From NCBI GenBank assembly GCA_002633005.1, contig NMRA01000082.1:536576-600575 (forward strand): a stretch of 64,000 nucleotides of DNA, in the 5' to 3' direction. Source of the DNA: Phoronis australis. Its lineage: Eukaryota > Phoronida > Phoronidae. Both the position numbers and the translations under genes were made by a program. The notes beneath the pieces were generated by a model. It did no database searches and was not told the origin of the DNA. It was given only the letters and a program-made list of their open reading frames with translations. Position 1 is the stretch's first letter, and every line of letters begins with the position of its first letter. Shown here in pieces: positions 11,387-22,306 of this stretch.

Positions 11387-11875
11387 TGTTATATACTCAA
11401 AGCGAGAAAGGTGCTCTTTCCTTCTCTTTCTAGAAATGCTGTCTACAACATATTTTCTTGTTGACAAATAAATACACTCAGGTGCCAGAATGTATGAACT
11501 TCTGGTGGTTGGTTTTTGTAGTTCCGACTTGGAAAGTCCCATGGATTTCCTTGGTTTTTCAGGGGTAACGTCTGTGACACTTTTATCTTCTTCATTTTTA
11601 GCACAAATGTTGGTTTCCGAAAACTTCGCTGTGCGTTTCTGTGCCCTTCTATAGCAAGACATATGATATTTCAAGGGAGTAAATCTCCTGTTTTCTTGCG
11701 TAAATTTCTGACACACTTCCTTTTCTTTGCCGTCTAAATTGGTCCATTGAGCTGCACATTCTTTGAACTTTCCCCAAGATGCTTTTGTAAACTTATTCAG
11801 CTTTTGATCTTCACAATTTATTGTCATTTCACAAACGTGAATAATACAGGCATCTCCCTCCATGGGAGCTGCCAT
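11387..11875 (-). pseudogene. Transposase exon 1: zinc-binding module
   Basis: The first ATG is at 11873-11875 (start MAAPMEGDACIIHVCEM). The exon has a C-x(4)-C pair near its start and the motif KYHMSCYRRAQKR about 85 residues in, with a conserved region between them containing Trp pairs (ASWGKF and AAQW). I read this as a Cys/His zinc-binding domain that would bind DNA ends. The donor is probably the GTATGT at 11386. The frame of this exon is open. A block carrying a CxxC pair, which should precede the next exon's YHRSCY motif, is not found in the following intron. Confidence 0.6.
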
Positions 11876-11994
11876 ATTGAAGTCATTCAGCACAACAACA
11901 CAATCTGGCTCTGTGATTGGTCAAATTGAACGAGAAGCGCTACCTGGTGGCAAAAATGTGTATAATATTTCTTGCAACAAAAACGCCTTTTTTA

Positions 11995-12083
11995 AGAAAA
12001 TGTGCAACTGTAGACATGGGAACTTTTTGGAATTTGATTTATAGGTATATTATCTAGCCACGTAGATCTAGCCCACCGACTAA
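11995..12083 (-). repeat. Right terminal inverted repeat of the 6.9-kb transposon
   Basis: Read on the minus strand from 12083 inward it gives TTAGTCGGTGGG, then TCTACGTGGCTAGA, then AAAAAGTTCCCATG and CAGTTGCACATTTTC, in the same order as the left arm. It lies about 120 bp upstream of the first ATG of the transposase gene, a plausible place for the promoter. Confidence 0.7.
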
Positions 12084-13145
12084 TTGGCTAATCACGGACT
12101 TGTAAACTGGTTTTTAAGCATTTTTATCTTTCGCTGTAATATTTTCAACATGTTTTATTCCATGATAAATCATTAGTAAAAGTGACTTCAAGGTATTTTG
12201 ATTCCAGCACTTGTTAAGTTAACGTTCCTAGAGAAAATAGTTAGACTCACATTTCTTGTGCCCCGTAAAAATTCTGAGCGTACTATACTTATTGAGGTGG
12301 AATGCGGTTAACCAGGACACTAGCGCCTCTAGTGCCCTGCGCAGTCATGTACATGTATGTGATGATGTCATCACCAAACAGTCTGGGTTTGGAATTTGAA
12401 CTATCTGCAATGTCAGTTATACAGAAAAGAAATAATGACTTGAGGTAAATGTACACCTGAAAGCATGCTTATCTTATCAAAGGTCTTACCTTATTTATTA
12501 TTACTATTGTGCCTTACAATACTGTAGCAATTGTCCGACAATTAATCAATAACAACATGGGAAATTATTCACCTCAAATACAACGCGTGACCTTGCAGGG
12601 GCAGTTTTGGGTTGTATAGTTGATAATTTGGGAGACGCTTTCCTTAAAAAATATCTGAAGGAACCGACAACCTGTTCTGGAAGGAAGTTTTAAGCGATGT
12701 TGTGCTCCTATTTCAAATGTGTGATAAAAATGAAACTATTATTTACGCTCCCCTGTGGTATAATTCAAAGATTAAAGTTGGTAGAAAATCTATTTGCTAC
12801 AAGAGGGAGTCTATCGTGTGTGTGATTTGTTTAATGCTGAAGGTTCTTTTATGTCATACTCTCTCACAGTTATACCTTTCAACCTCCAATAATACAATTC
12901 TATGAATTAAGACGTGCAACCTTTTCAGCGCACAGGGGTCTTAAGAAAAGACAAGACAAAGCTTTTTTACCAATTTTCCAAGTTATATTTATAAAATTTT
13001 GCATAATAAATGACAAGCGGTAAATATTTATGACACCTTAGTACAGTCACTTCAGACAGCTTGAAAATATAAAAACAAGCGGTCATCTGAGATAGATATC
13101 AACGTTGTAATAAACAATGTAAATTTTAGTGAACCTGATACAAGG
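12084..13145. other. AT-rich DNA, no gene supported
   Basis: No coding region, repeat array or RNA gene is recognisable. A 67-codon open stretch at 12702-12905 has no domain and no splice context. Confidence 0.4.
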
Positions 13146-13350
13146 TGGAGAAAAGTACATAAACTCGCCCTCAATTATATAAAAGATACAAAATTGCGTT
13201 GGTCTCAATACCGCTTAATTCACAGGATATTGCCAACCAATAATTATTTGCATAAAATGAAAATAAAAACAAATGATTTGTGCTCTTTCTGTGTGGTGAA
13301 CACAGTGAAACTTTTCTCCATCTGTTTTGGGAATGTCGTCTTGTTTCCGG
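13146..13350 (+). pseudogene. LINE fragment: zf-RVT region of a non-LTR retrotransposon
   Basis: Translation from 13146 gives WRKVHKLALNYIKDTKLRWS, then QYRLIHRILPTNNYLHKMKI and DLCSFC. After a one-base shift around 13310 it continues LHLFWECRLV. The order LRW-QYRLIHRILPTN, CSFC and HLFWEC is the signature of the zinc-binding region following reverse transcriptase in many LINEs (Pfam zf-RVT). The fragment is short, frameshifted and has no reverse transcriptase domain in the flanks, so it is a dead 3' remnant. Confidence 0.8.
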
Positions 13351-14940
13351 TTTCTGTCTCTGTCAGACGATAGTCTGTGTGGGTTTGTTTAAAAGGTAGC
13401 TATGCTTTGAAGTTGTGCGTAGATGGACAGTGAATAATCAAATCCAGTAATTAATTTATTATATGATAACCCCTAATTAGACAAATGAAACCTATTGTTA
13501 ATTAAGTAATCAACTACAAAGAGAAACTATGCTAGCACCCTCTTAAAAGATTACTTTAATCAAACAACCAAACGATCAAATGTCTTATCTGCTATCCAAG
13601 CTAGAACTCTCCACTTGTTGGATGTCTGTCCTGTTGGTGAATCTTCGAACTACACACACTGTATAGTGACAGTGTACTTGCTGGTCACCGTCTCTGGTGA
13701 TGCAACACTTGCAGGCAATTTCTTCTACCCGCGATTCTTCTTGCTGGTCACAGTCTCTGGCTGATGACGCAACACTTCAGGTAGTATCTTACTACCCACA
13801 ATGCAAGTGACAAGCTCTTAGTTAACTTCCGGTTCGTTAACCCTTGCCCTTGCCAAGTATAATAGATTTTGACGTTAAAATACATGTCAACAAGTCTGAC
13901 CCCATGATTTAAAAGTACATATGCACAAATTTTGGGCAACTTAAAATGGATCTATTCTTACTTATTACTTAATCAATATTTATTCTGACAGTCTCCTATT
14001 TGCTGAGTGGTTAAAACAAACATATGTAAATTTTCATGTGGACAGGATACATGTAGCAGTGTTTTTTGTTTTTTGTTAACCATTGAGTCGGAAAATTATA
14101 ACATTAATCTGTTGATTATGCTAGCAAAAATACATATTTTAGTTTGTTAAAAAAATCTTAATTTCCAATTGTTCATTAACTTTATTAAATTTTATCCTGA
14201 TAGAAATACGGTACCTGTTGACTTATGATTTAGTATTATTCTTTGTAAATGATGTCTACTGTATTGTTTTATGTGAAAGGTAATTATCATGCTAGAGCAA
14301 AATAAAAATACAAAAATAACAACATGGAACAGCGCGGAAGAATCTGTGAGACATATCACTCAAATGTACACCATTTCCCGTCTGACCAGATGTCGGCCAG
14401 TTGCCTTTGCAGAATATTGCACACACACTAATCGCGTATCAAAAGAGAATTTCTTCAAAAAACTGTTTTCAGCTTCCAGGTCTGTAAAAAAGTGCGTTTT
14501 AATTCTGAAGACCAGTTTTTTATTGTTCCAACCTAGAATCCCAAAGAAACAATCACCTTAGTAACTCTGGTATCGTCCCTACTCTTACCATATACAACCA
14601 GCACTGACATCTACTACTCGGGAAAAGTTTTGAATCAGGTTTTAGTTTGACCTCTCATATCGTGCGTATTGAGTGTGCTTAATAAAAAAGACTTTATCAA
14701 ATGCTTTGAGGAAATCGTGATGAGGATTTACATATAAGTCTGGACACCACATTGAAGGTTTTTTGCAATGTCGTGGGTAAGATGTAACAATCGTGTTTCA
14801 CAAGGTCTATTAGACCTTAACCATATGTTGGTTGTTAACGATGATATGGTCCATGAGTTAGCTGACAAACGGTGTGAGGGAGATTGGTCAATAGTTGCCA
14901 TCAGCAGTTGTAATGTACTTCATGTCAAAGCTACAAAATA
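13351..14940. other. No gene supported
   Basis: AT-rich sequence. The phrase CTGGTCAC-GTCTCTGG with ATGACGCAACACTT appears twice (about 13680-13710 and 13743-13775), a short local duplication of about 63 bp. The open stretch 14289-14561 shows no domain. Confidence 0.35.
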
Positions 14941-14959
14941 AATGTTTACCCATTTATAT

Positions 14960-15370
14960 CTAATCTGCAAATTTTGATTGGTAGTTGGAATAATTTGTTC
15001 ATCAAGGTTTCTGTAAATGTCACTGAGTCCAGGATTTTTACTGGAAATGCAATTAGATCAAAAGACACCAAACTCCTATTAATATTTAAAGATGCATAAT
15101 TTTGGATGAATGCCCGCCTAAATTCTTCCCGGCAACTGTGAGACATTCATATTCTAAAATCTTTGCCTTGATAGGGTTGCAATGTTTTGAAACATTAAAA
15201 CTATTTCTCTAATAATTCAATTAGTCATTTATGTAACCACCCTTGTCCATTTTCTGTTTATTTTTTATTACACCCGAAACTAATTGTCATTATATTTAAT
15301 TAGTTGACATATTAATTGAGTAATGTGCTAATTATTACTTGAAGGGTTTCGTTGTTGCACTCTTTTTTGA
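14960..15370. repeat. Dispersed duplicated block, copy 1
   Basis: The block resembles 25140-25510 along its length. Shared anchors in the same order are TAGTTGGAATAA, AAAGATG-ATAATTT-GGAT, AAATTCTTC-C-GCAACTGTG, CATATTCTAAAAT-TTTG, TTTTGAAACATT and TTAATTAGTTGAC. Small indels and substitutions are frequent, so the duplication is old. No coding capacity is seen. Confidence 0.6.
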
Positions 15371-15628
15371 TTTTGGTAACACTCTTCGTTTTCGGAATTA
15401 AAAAAAAATTTAAACCTGTCAGATATTTAAAACGATAATCAAACTTGATTAAAAACACGACTATACTTTTGTTAGACGGCTTGATGTCCACGCGCTCATA
15501 TTCACTGTAAAATTTCCGATTTTCCGACCTGCCGCCATTATAATCAAACAAGCTTTAGTATTTCAAATCACCACTTTTATATCAAATACAACTAGACATA
15601 GCACCATCAGTCGATGAAGTGTTAGATT

Positions 15629-15689
15629 TGCGCATCAGCAAATAATATCTGATGGTAGCCTACCATCAGATATTATTTGCTGATGCGCA
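15629..15689. repeat. Perfect 29-bp hairpin with a 3-nt loop
   Basis: The left arm 15629-15657 (starting TGCGCATCAGCAAATAATAT) is the exact reverse complement of 15661-15689; the loop is GCC. Inverted repeats this long and perfect with so short a spacer arise by template switching or fold-back and are normally unstable. No transposon ends or tRNA-like parts surround it. Confidence 0.95.
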
Positions 15690-18600
15690 GCTAATTAACG
15701 TACTATGTTGATTAGCTGACCTCAAACTTACGGGCATTCATTGCTCGATACATATGCGCTCAAAATTGGAGGTGTCATCAACAGTTAGATCAAATTTACT
15801 CATACAAGTGTTTTTTCCATGATGAGGTCAACATGAACATGTTTGTCCGGCGAACTACTACTTTAACATTGTCTTCCAGACGCTTTGGGGCTTCATGGAA
15901 TTTGCGGGGGCACTTGATGTCAATGTTGTATTATGGTGCTTTCGCATCGCAGTAGGTCTTTACTGTTGGGACTAGCGTTGACGAATACCGCTGATTCCAG
16001 GCGTTTAAAATTTCTGGACAAGTTTTCCAGCGTGAGACGTTTGCAGTAAGGGTCAAATTTAGTGGAGGTTTGGGCCAAGGCTGAGCAAGTAATTTTCGTC
16101 ATCCGAAAGTTTGTGTGACGACGTGTTGACAAACGGGGATATCGCCATGAAGAAGAACAAGTGGAGCAACTGTAGAAATAGTATGGAAAAATTGTCTCAA
16201 AAAATTTTCGGCCGATATGTTCTGATTCTAAATAGGAAATGCTAATGTCCTTTTTTCGGTTTCACAATTAATTGCAAAGTATCCTCTGCACCAATAGAAT
16301 CAGTTAACGAGGACGGTTTCTGACAGGAAGAATGTCTCCTCATAGATAAGCCAGTCGTAACCAAATCAATTTAATATTTTTATATTCTGTTGAATGTAGA
16401 GCTGTTGACCTTTGACCTGCTGAGGAGTTCTTCATGATCAGACTAAAACCCTCCTTGCTCGTCAATGCAACTTAATCCTATTATAACTAGTACTAACAGT
16501 GTTTACTCATCCATGAGATGACATTTCCCTCCCCAACACCGCTTCAAAATTTGATATTTGAAATCCATGTTTCTGGTCATCAACCATCGAAGCAGTTTGG
16601 CAGTATTTCGTTATCTCAAATGCGTTCGGTTACAATAGATTTTAATAGAAAAAGCAAAACTATCTTCGCTTACAGCGTAACAGATAATTCGGCCCTGGAT
16701 GCTGTGTTATCATCATAATTTGTACCAAGATTTCTCATATAGTAGCTTGAAAAAAGCACCACTGTCTCGATTTAGTAAAAATCAGAGACCAGAAACAACT
16801 ATACTCCTTGGCCTAACAGCAAGAACACTTAAAAAATTCATAAAACAACATCATATTTATGTATGTATGTACGTACGAATGAATGTATGTATAAGTAGAG
16901 TTTTAGAAAGGGTTTTGGCTCCAAATCGGACCTTTGCTCTTTCTAACTGGAACTGGAACTGTCGGGCGTATGCAGTGAAAGTTAAATTTCCTTCCTCCAC
17001 TTTAACCATTAACCACTTACTTGGAGGCAACACACGTTTAACCAGTTGTATCAATTTTTCCTTGAAAGCCAGAACGATTGGACATGTTCATGGCATCCTG
17101 CTTTCACTGCACTAAAACTCAGAGCGAAGATTCGTCTCAGCTGTTTCCAAAGCGAAATGTTGCACGTTAATGTCAAACGCACATGCTTTGAAACTTGTGA
17201 TATATAATTTTTATACATTGGAAATATAGATCACATGCCGCATTGCTGTCATCTTTGGTTTGTTTATATGTTGTGTGTGAAGTTAGGTTACAACAAGACA
17301 TGAAATACGGTGGTCGTTCAAGCTGACTCTGCAATAGGCAAATTGACATCTGTTGGGCAATTATTGATTCAAAAAATGTTAACTTGTTAAAAAAATGCAG
17401 AGTTATCTGACCTTGTCCACATTTGAAAACTTACGAAGCCTTTCTTTGCTTGAGTTTTGTAAAGGGACGAGTTGACGCATACCGAATATTTAGACATTTA
17501 GTGCGATATTAGTTCTAGCTAACTGAGAAATTAGCCAATGAACGAGTGGGCTTGAGGTTGGTTTTCTTTGTTCGATTAAGACGTATTATGATTACATAGA
17601 ACGAGAGATGCGATTGAGACCATTGCTAAGATACCAGAGCCTATCAACATAGTTACGGGATCGCCTAAGTATTTCAATTTATTCGAAAATAAGGAAAACG
17701 CGCCAAAACGATGCAAAAGCTATATTATACAATATTAAGTAATTTTCATGATAACTTTTTAACCAATGAGCATGATTAAGTCGAACAAAAATGGCAATTT
17801 TTTGTCATTACATTGCAAATCATGGTGCTTCAAACCTTTCTTTCCCTTGTTTACATGCTTTTGGGCGGGTTTCCAACAAATACGAAACATTGGCTGAATG
17901 ACGTGGGCGGACGCTTTCTTTTTGTTTATGGGCACAGGTCTCAAACTGAGTCGTGCAAAAGACCAGAACCAGTTTTTCTTTTAGTGAGTTCGTGATTATA
18001 GTTTGTACGTACCGACATTAGAACTTGGAGTTGTGTCCATGTTACTCGTGTGGCCATGATGTAACTTAGCAACTCTTAGTGTCAAAAATGCACAGGAGTA
18101 AACAAACACTTGATCCATTTTTCGTGGGCAGCTTGCCAAATTCACTCTGGTAATCCGGCACTTCAAAACTAAGCAATTGTTGGAGGTTTGGTTTTTCTAC
18201 TTATGACACGAAGTCTCGAAACTATGGTGAAACTCTTCCCGTTTGCAAGACTCTGGAATTTGGGGCACCGATACAGAAATTGAGTTTTCTTCATTCTTAA
18301 TATTGGGACATGGGCGATTTTGTCTTTCAACGTATTTCTCTGATTTTGAACACAGCATCTTTTATCAACATAGTCTGAAACCAGGCTTGACAGTTAATGA
18401 GGTCGCTAAAAGTATCTGCCGGAGGACGCTGCGTTTCCATAGTTTATAACACAATGATATAGCTGGAAGATGGTTTGTTTACTGGCAAAAGTATATCAAA
18501 AATTTTTTGAATGTTAAGGGATTGCTTATGAACATTGGAAATGTCTACCCTAATTTGTCTGAAATTTTTGTCCCAGTTTTTTTCAAAATGGACCTTAGTG

Positions 18601-19760
18601 AAGTTTGTGCAAAATAAGTTTCAGTGGCACAATCTCGTGTACGTTCCATCGCAGTGGGATATGCTGGATGCCACATTGTCAGTTCTTTGTACTCTCGCTT
18701 GCGCAATTGTTCCTTCACATGCACGTGAGTGGGGTCACCTGCATATGGCTAATATTGCCTGCACATGTGTTGTCTCGCTGCACGAGGAGTTAAGTCGGAG
18801 ATGTCTTGCGAAAAGTGTTGATTTGGCAAGCTGTCGTAGTAGCAGACATTTTACAAAGCGAACATTGGATGTTCAGTTCACAATCTTGAAACTGAAAATG
18901 GCAGGAGAAATGGTATTCCGAAAATGAAACAGTTTGTAACAAATTTGAGTACGAGACAGAAGCCGAATTTCATGTTTCGTTGTCCAGTCCTGGCAAGTTT
19001 AAGAACTACGTTGATATCACGTTGCGACATTAGAAACAACGACCTCAGGTCTCTGTTTAAAGTCGTTGGCAGTAACCAATAAAAATGCATTTCAAAGTAC
19101 ATACAAATGGCAATGGTCATCAGAAGAAAACGCTGTGTACGTGTGTATCAAAGTTAGCTTATTATTACAGGAAACTGTGGCCGGTGTCTTCTTATATTCA
19201 ATTAAGTTAAGACACCTGCTACGGACCTGTTATACGTTCAGAATGATTCATTGATGGGATTCTCAGTTGGATGTCCAGTGTCAGACTACCCTTAGATATA
19301 GGACAAGCACCAGGGCACCTTACACACTAAGTTGCTTAACAAAAACGACACTCGCAAGAGCTCTGAACAAGTCAGTACAGTCATAGGCAGATTTAGGGGT
19401 GGAGCGCAAGCAAAGTGAAAGAGCAACAGCGCGACGCGTGAGTAAATATTGAGCCCAGAAACTAGGACTTGTATAGGGGAGAGTGGACTCAGATCCCAGA
19501 TTATGTAGGGGCGGAAACGTGCTGCCGTTTTTTCTTTTTTTTAGTCCACGATAGATTTTGTGAACGGAAGATTCACCCACGGCAACCGCAATTTTGGGGC
19601 CGCCTGTACGTGCAATTGCCCAATTTCCCCGAGGCAACATGTTGCCTACCCCCTATGGTATCCTAGATCCGCTTCTGACAGTACCATGTAATTCATAAAG
19701 TTTAAAAACGACAGTCACAATAGCAACACAATAATAATCACAACACACCGTAACTGATTA
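15690..19760. other. 4 kb without a supported gene
   Basis: Several frames of 60-138 codons exist (for example 16699-17115 and 18535-18927) but none shows a domain, a signal peptide, flanking splice sites or repeated structure. A short TATG/TACG simple repeat lies at 16857-16900. Sequence at 19640-19675 resembles the ends of the CAGTGGCGGAT-type repeats seen elsewhere in the window. Confidence 0.35.
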
Positions 19761-20240
19761 AACAAGAAGCAACACTTTGGCAATGAATTGCTTTTCCTCA
19801 ATTCCGGACCTGATTCTGTAGTGCTTAGGATGACTTTACATGGGGTCACATCACAGTCATCACTCATTGTCAGACAATAAAGTTAGGCAATAAAGTTCAT
19901 TGCAAATGTTTTCAAGTAATCGGCTGCTGGCAACCTACTAACCAAGTTGCTTGTTTCCAGAACTCACTCGCACAAGTATGGGATGCGTCGCAAGCAAACT
20001 GTGTTGCCTTAATGGGAAGACACTAGACGACAACAGTTCTGCGACGTCTCACGCTAGTGTGCTTGGATTAACATCTGAAGATCTCATTGGTTCTGACAGA
20101 AACGTTGAAAAAGGTAATGAAAATGGAAGAGAAATAGTTGAGTTTAGTTTCACTCTGAATACAGCTTACTTTAGTACTAATAGTTGCTTATCCAAACAAG
20201 TTATAAGTCATGAGAACTCTCACGGGTGACCCATGCATTC
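19761..20240. repeat. Tandem segmental duplication, unit 1
   Basis: The block from AACAAGAAGCAACACTTTGG to the AGAACTCTCACGGG word is repeated at 20455-20910 with a 694-bp offset. The conserved part includes a noncoding leader, a splice acceptor, a short coding exon and its donor. Identity is high (single substitutions every 10-20 bp) with one small deletion in unit 2 inside the exon. Confidence 0.85.
19961..20113 (+). CDS. First coding exon of NTase/TPR gene: myristoylation-type N-terminus
   Basis: The acceptor TTGCTTGTTTCCAG ends at 19960 and the donor GTAATG starts at 20114. The ATG at 19978 opens MGCVASKLCCLNGKTLDD and ends in phase 1 at NVEK. Gly2 with Ser6, plus Cys3 and Cys9-Cys10, is the classic N-myristoylation and palmitoylation layout of membrane-anchored signalling proteins. 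The phase-1 end joins exactly in frame to the large exon at 26294 (NVEK then GQLDDEEQRL). An upstream acceptor implies a 5' noncoding exon that I could not locate. The link to the large exon is inferred from phase and the absence of another candidate, not from transcript data. Confidence 0.6.
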
Positions 20241-20454
20241 TAGACATTACCCTATCTTTTTGTTGGACTAAAAATAAGGTGTTCGTGGGGTTTGTGAGGT
20301 ACCCACTTCTAAAAAACAGATAACGTCCGCTTTTGGGTGTTACGCCACCGGTAATATGCTCTTCCACAAAAAACAGGCCAGGAATTATTTTGTGTGTTGC
20401 GACGAACATTTCATCCTTGTGTTTTCACAAGGATTCAGAGTTCCCCGGCTTTTC

Positions 20455-20910
20455 AACAAGAAGCAATACTTTGGTAATGAATTGCTTTTCCTCAATTCCG
20501 GACCTGATTTTGTAGTGCTTAGGATGACTTTACATGGGGTTACATCACAGTCATCACTCATTGTCAGGCAATAAAGTTCACTGCAAGTCATGGACAGCTG
20601 AGAACCCACTAACTTATTTGCCTGTTTCCAGAGCTCATTCGCACAAGCTGCTTTAGTATGGAGTGCGCCCCAAGCGAGCTGTGTTGCCGTAATGGAAAGA
20701 CACTAAACGACAACAGTTGTGCGACACCTCAGGCTAGTGTGCTTGGATCAACATCTGATGAAAACGTTGAAAAAGGTAATGAAAACGGAGAGAAATAACT
20801 GAGTTCAGTGTCACTCTGAATACAGCTTACTTTGGTAATATAGTTACTTAACCAACCAAGTTAAAATTCTAAGCATGAAATGAGAATTCTCGCGGGGGAC
20901 CCATGGATTT
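20455..20910. repeat. Tandem segmental duplication, unit 2
   Basis: Second copy of the block at 19761-20240. Between the units lies a spacer (20258-20405) that itself resembles 24612-24765, so the neighbourhood has been built from repeated duplications. Confidence 0.85.
20632..20775 (+). CDS. Duplicated alternative first coding exon, Gly2 lost
   Basis: Copy of the exon at 19961-20113 with the same acceptor (CTGTTTCCAG ending at 20631), same donor (GTAATG at 20776) and same phase. The ATG at 20658 opens MECAPSELCCRNGKTLND. Gly2 is replaced by Glu, which abolishes N-myristoylation, and Lys7 by Glu; the Cys pair at 9-10 is kept. It lacks six codons (around LTSEDLIGSDR) near its end but remains in frame. 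It could be a mutually exclusive alternative exon giving a non-myristoylated isoform, or a decaying duplicate; the open frame and intact splice sites favour possible use. Confidence 0.45.
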
Positions 20911-21079
20911 AAGGGTTAGAGGTAGCGACCCCGTTGACTTAGCTTTCACAGGACTAGTCGCGAGAATGTGAATTTCCAGTCGTCCACGCGACTAACTTTT
21001 GATCGATCGAGTTTAGTTATCAAATCGAGCCTAATTTTATTGCTTCCGAAAAATTGCTTGTGGATTTATTTGCGTTGCT

Positions 21080-21081
<2 letters not shown>

Positions 21082-21144
<63 letters not shown>
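21082..21144. repeat. (GT)n microsatellite
   Basis: About 30 uninterrupted GT units, followed by a GTATATGTACATGTATGCATG tail of mixed alternating purine-pyrimidine sequence. It lies in the long intron after the duplicated first exons. Confidence 0.95.
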
Positions 21145-21147
<3 letters not shown>

Positions 21148-21228
21148 ATATGTACATGTATGCATGTGCATATTATTACTGTTTCGTGTTGTTTCTGTAA
21201 AAAATCATTTGTGCAATGTTTACCTGAT

Positions 21229-21440
21229 GCCCGGTTGCATGAAATAGTCCCAATTTAGGGACTCAACTAAGATCCCTAAATCTACTGCGTATTTTTGGAC
21301 TTGTGGAAACAGCGATTGCCCATTCTTGTATTCTTTTAGTTTCATTATTAAATTACCTTTTCACTTTGATACAAATCGAAAGTCAACTCTACGTGAATTT
21401 GTCAATGTAATGGGAAATAATTAGGGATCTTTTCATGCAC
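21229..21440 (+). repeat. MITE with CCGGTTGCATGAAA ends, copy 1
   Basis: The left end GCCCGGTTGCATGAAATAGT and the right end (complement GTGCATGAAAAGATCCCTA) form imperfect inverted repeats. The same element, inverted, is at 42627-42830, and a partial copy of one end is at 24318-24378. About 210 bp, noncoding. Confidence 0.7.
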
Positions 21441-21545
21441 ACTAAGTCCGTATTTTTTTTCAATGAACTCTGGGTTCAGTTTTCATTCATATTATTAGAG
21501 AAAGTCTTTAAACAAAGAGGGGCTTACTAAAGACGAAGTCTTCCA

Positions 21546-21665
21546 GTGGCGGATCTACGTTTTCAGTAAGGGGGTTAGGATTCCCGCAAAGGTCGAATCC
21601 GAGGCGCGTGGCGCCGAGCGGGGGGAGGTCGGGAAGGGGGGGGGGCTCCCCCCTACCGTGTAAGA
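21546..21665. repeat. CAGTGGCGGATC-type repeat end with G-rich body
   Basis: It begins CAGTGGCGGATCTACG and continues into a G-rich stretch and C run. The same start or end words recur near 24228-24275, 46963-46996, 47704-47730, 48713-48732 and 61855-61864. Such ends are typical of hAT-like non-autonomous elements; I could not define the other boundary of this copy. Confidence 0.45.
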
Positions 21666-22306
21666 CAATTTTTTGTTTTTGTTGCCAAATAATGAAATTT
21701 CCATGCATCCTGGTAAGTTTCTGGCACTTAACATGTCTCTGGAGTTTTTCTTAAGATAATTTAAAACCCTTCTCGATTTCGTCACATGAACTTGGGTCAT
21801 AAGTTTCGTGAAACCATATTTGTGTACATCTGGGAATGAGTCACGACACCAGCAAAAATTGTTGTTGGAACATTTGCTTACACACACCTTTTTTACCATT
21901 ACGAAAAGTCGTATACGAAAAAGAGGGGCTTGTTCACAGGGGTTTAGACAACTACCAAATATTCAAGAGCAGAAGGAGTACCGACGGGGCATAAAAACTT
22001 GAATGTCAAATGATCGCGTAACAGCAGCCTCAAGTTAAGAACGAAGACCTGTACTGTTAGTCCGGAAATAAACATGTGTTCTGTCTCGTTACGAGAAAAA
22101 CTGGCGAACGATGGTACTCTCAGCTCATAGTCTATCATTAAAAGCGACAATAAAAATTTTAATTGTGATACTTAAAAGTATCATTTTATAAAGATGAATC
22201 ACGTTGACAACAATTGAAAAAACGTCAAATGTATTATGAAACAAAGCATCTGAAAATAGTTTCACGAAACCAAAACATTCTGTACATCGTGGTGAAAAGA
22301 TATACA

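Larger units (their letters stand above)
5868..11875 (-). pseudogene. XPG-nuclease transposase gene, split and broken (overview)
   Basis: Joined exons on the minus strand: 11875-11387 (zinc-binding N-terminus), 10666-10157 (second YHxxCY module), 10125-8974 (middle), 8740-8185 (middle) and 7811-5868 (nuclease core and Cys-rich tail). Splice sites are mostly intact: GTGAGT after 10157, GTTTGT after 8974, GTATTT after 8185, with pyrimidine-rich or T-rich acceptors before 10666 and 8740 and a weaker AAG before 7811. Lesions, 5' to 3' in the gene: TGA 9890-9892, frameshift near 9750, TAG 7684-7686, TGA 6496-6498, frameshift near 6268, TGA 6125-6127, and a frameshift in the A8 run (plus-strand T8, 6013-6020). 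The stop codon of the ancestral frame is at 5868-5870. The interval 10156-10126 is only 31 bp, too short for a normal intron. Confidence 0.75.
5161..12083 (-). mobile_element. Nearly full-length DNA transposon with XPG-nuclease transposase (Academ-like)
   Basis: A 6.9-kb element bounded by inverted repeats that share an outer block TTAGTCGGTGGG (5161-5172, and complement at 12072-12083) and an inner block of about 33 bp. Between them, on the minus strand, is a split gene whose pieces follow in the order expected for one protein: zinc-binding N-terminus, conserved middle, XPG/FEN-like nuclease core and Cys-rich tail. From general knowledge, an XPG-like nuclease in a DNA transposase is a mark of the Academ superfamily (the AcademX lineage), so that is the best class guess. 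I could not confirm a target-site duplication. The gene is broken at seven places, so the copy is non-autonomous today. The element is flanked by a minisatellite on the left and plain AT-rich DNA on the right. Confidence 0.7.

Noticed and set aside
16699-17115. 138-codon plus-strand frame
   Set aside because: No domain, no splice context, includes a simple repeat.
18535-18927. 130-codon plus-strand frame
   Set aside because: No recognisable domain and no conserved pattern; length is within chance for this much DNA.
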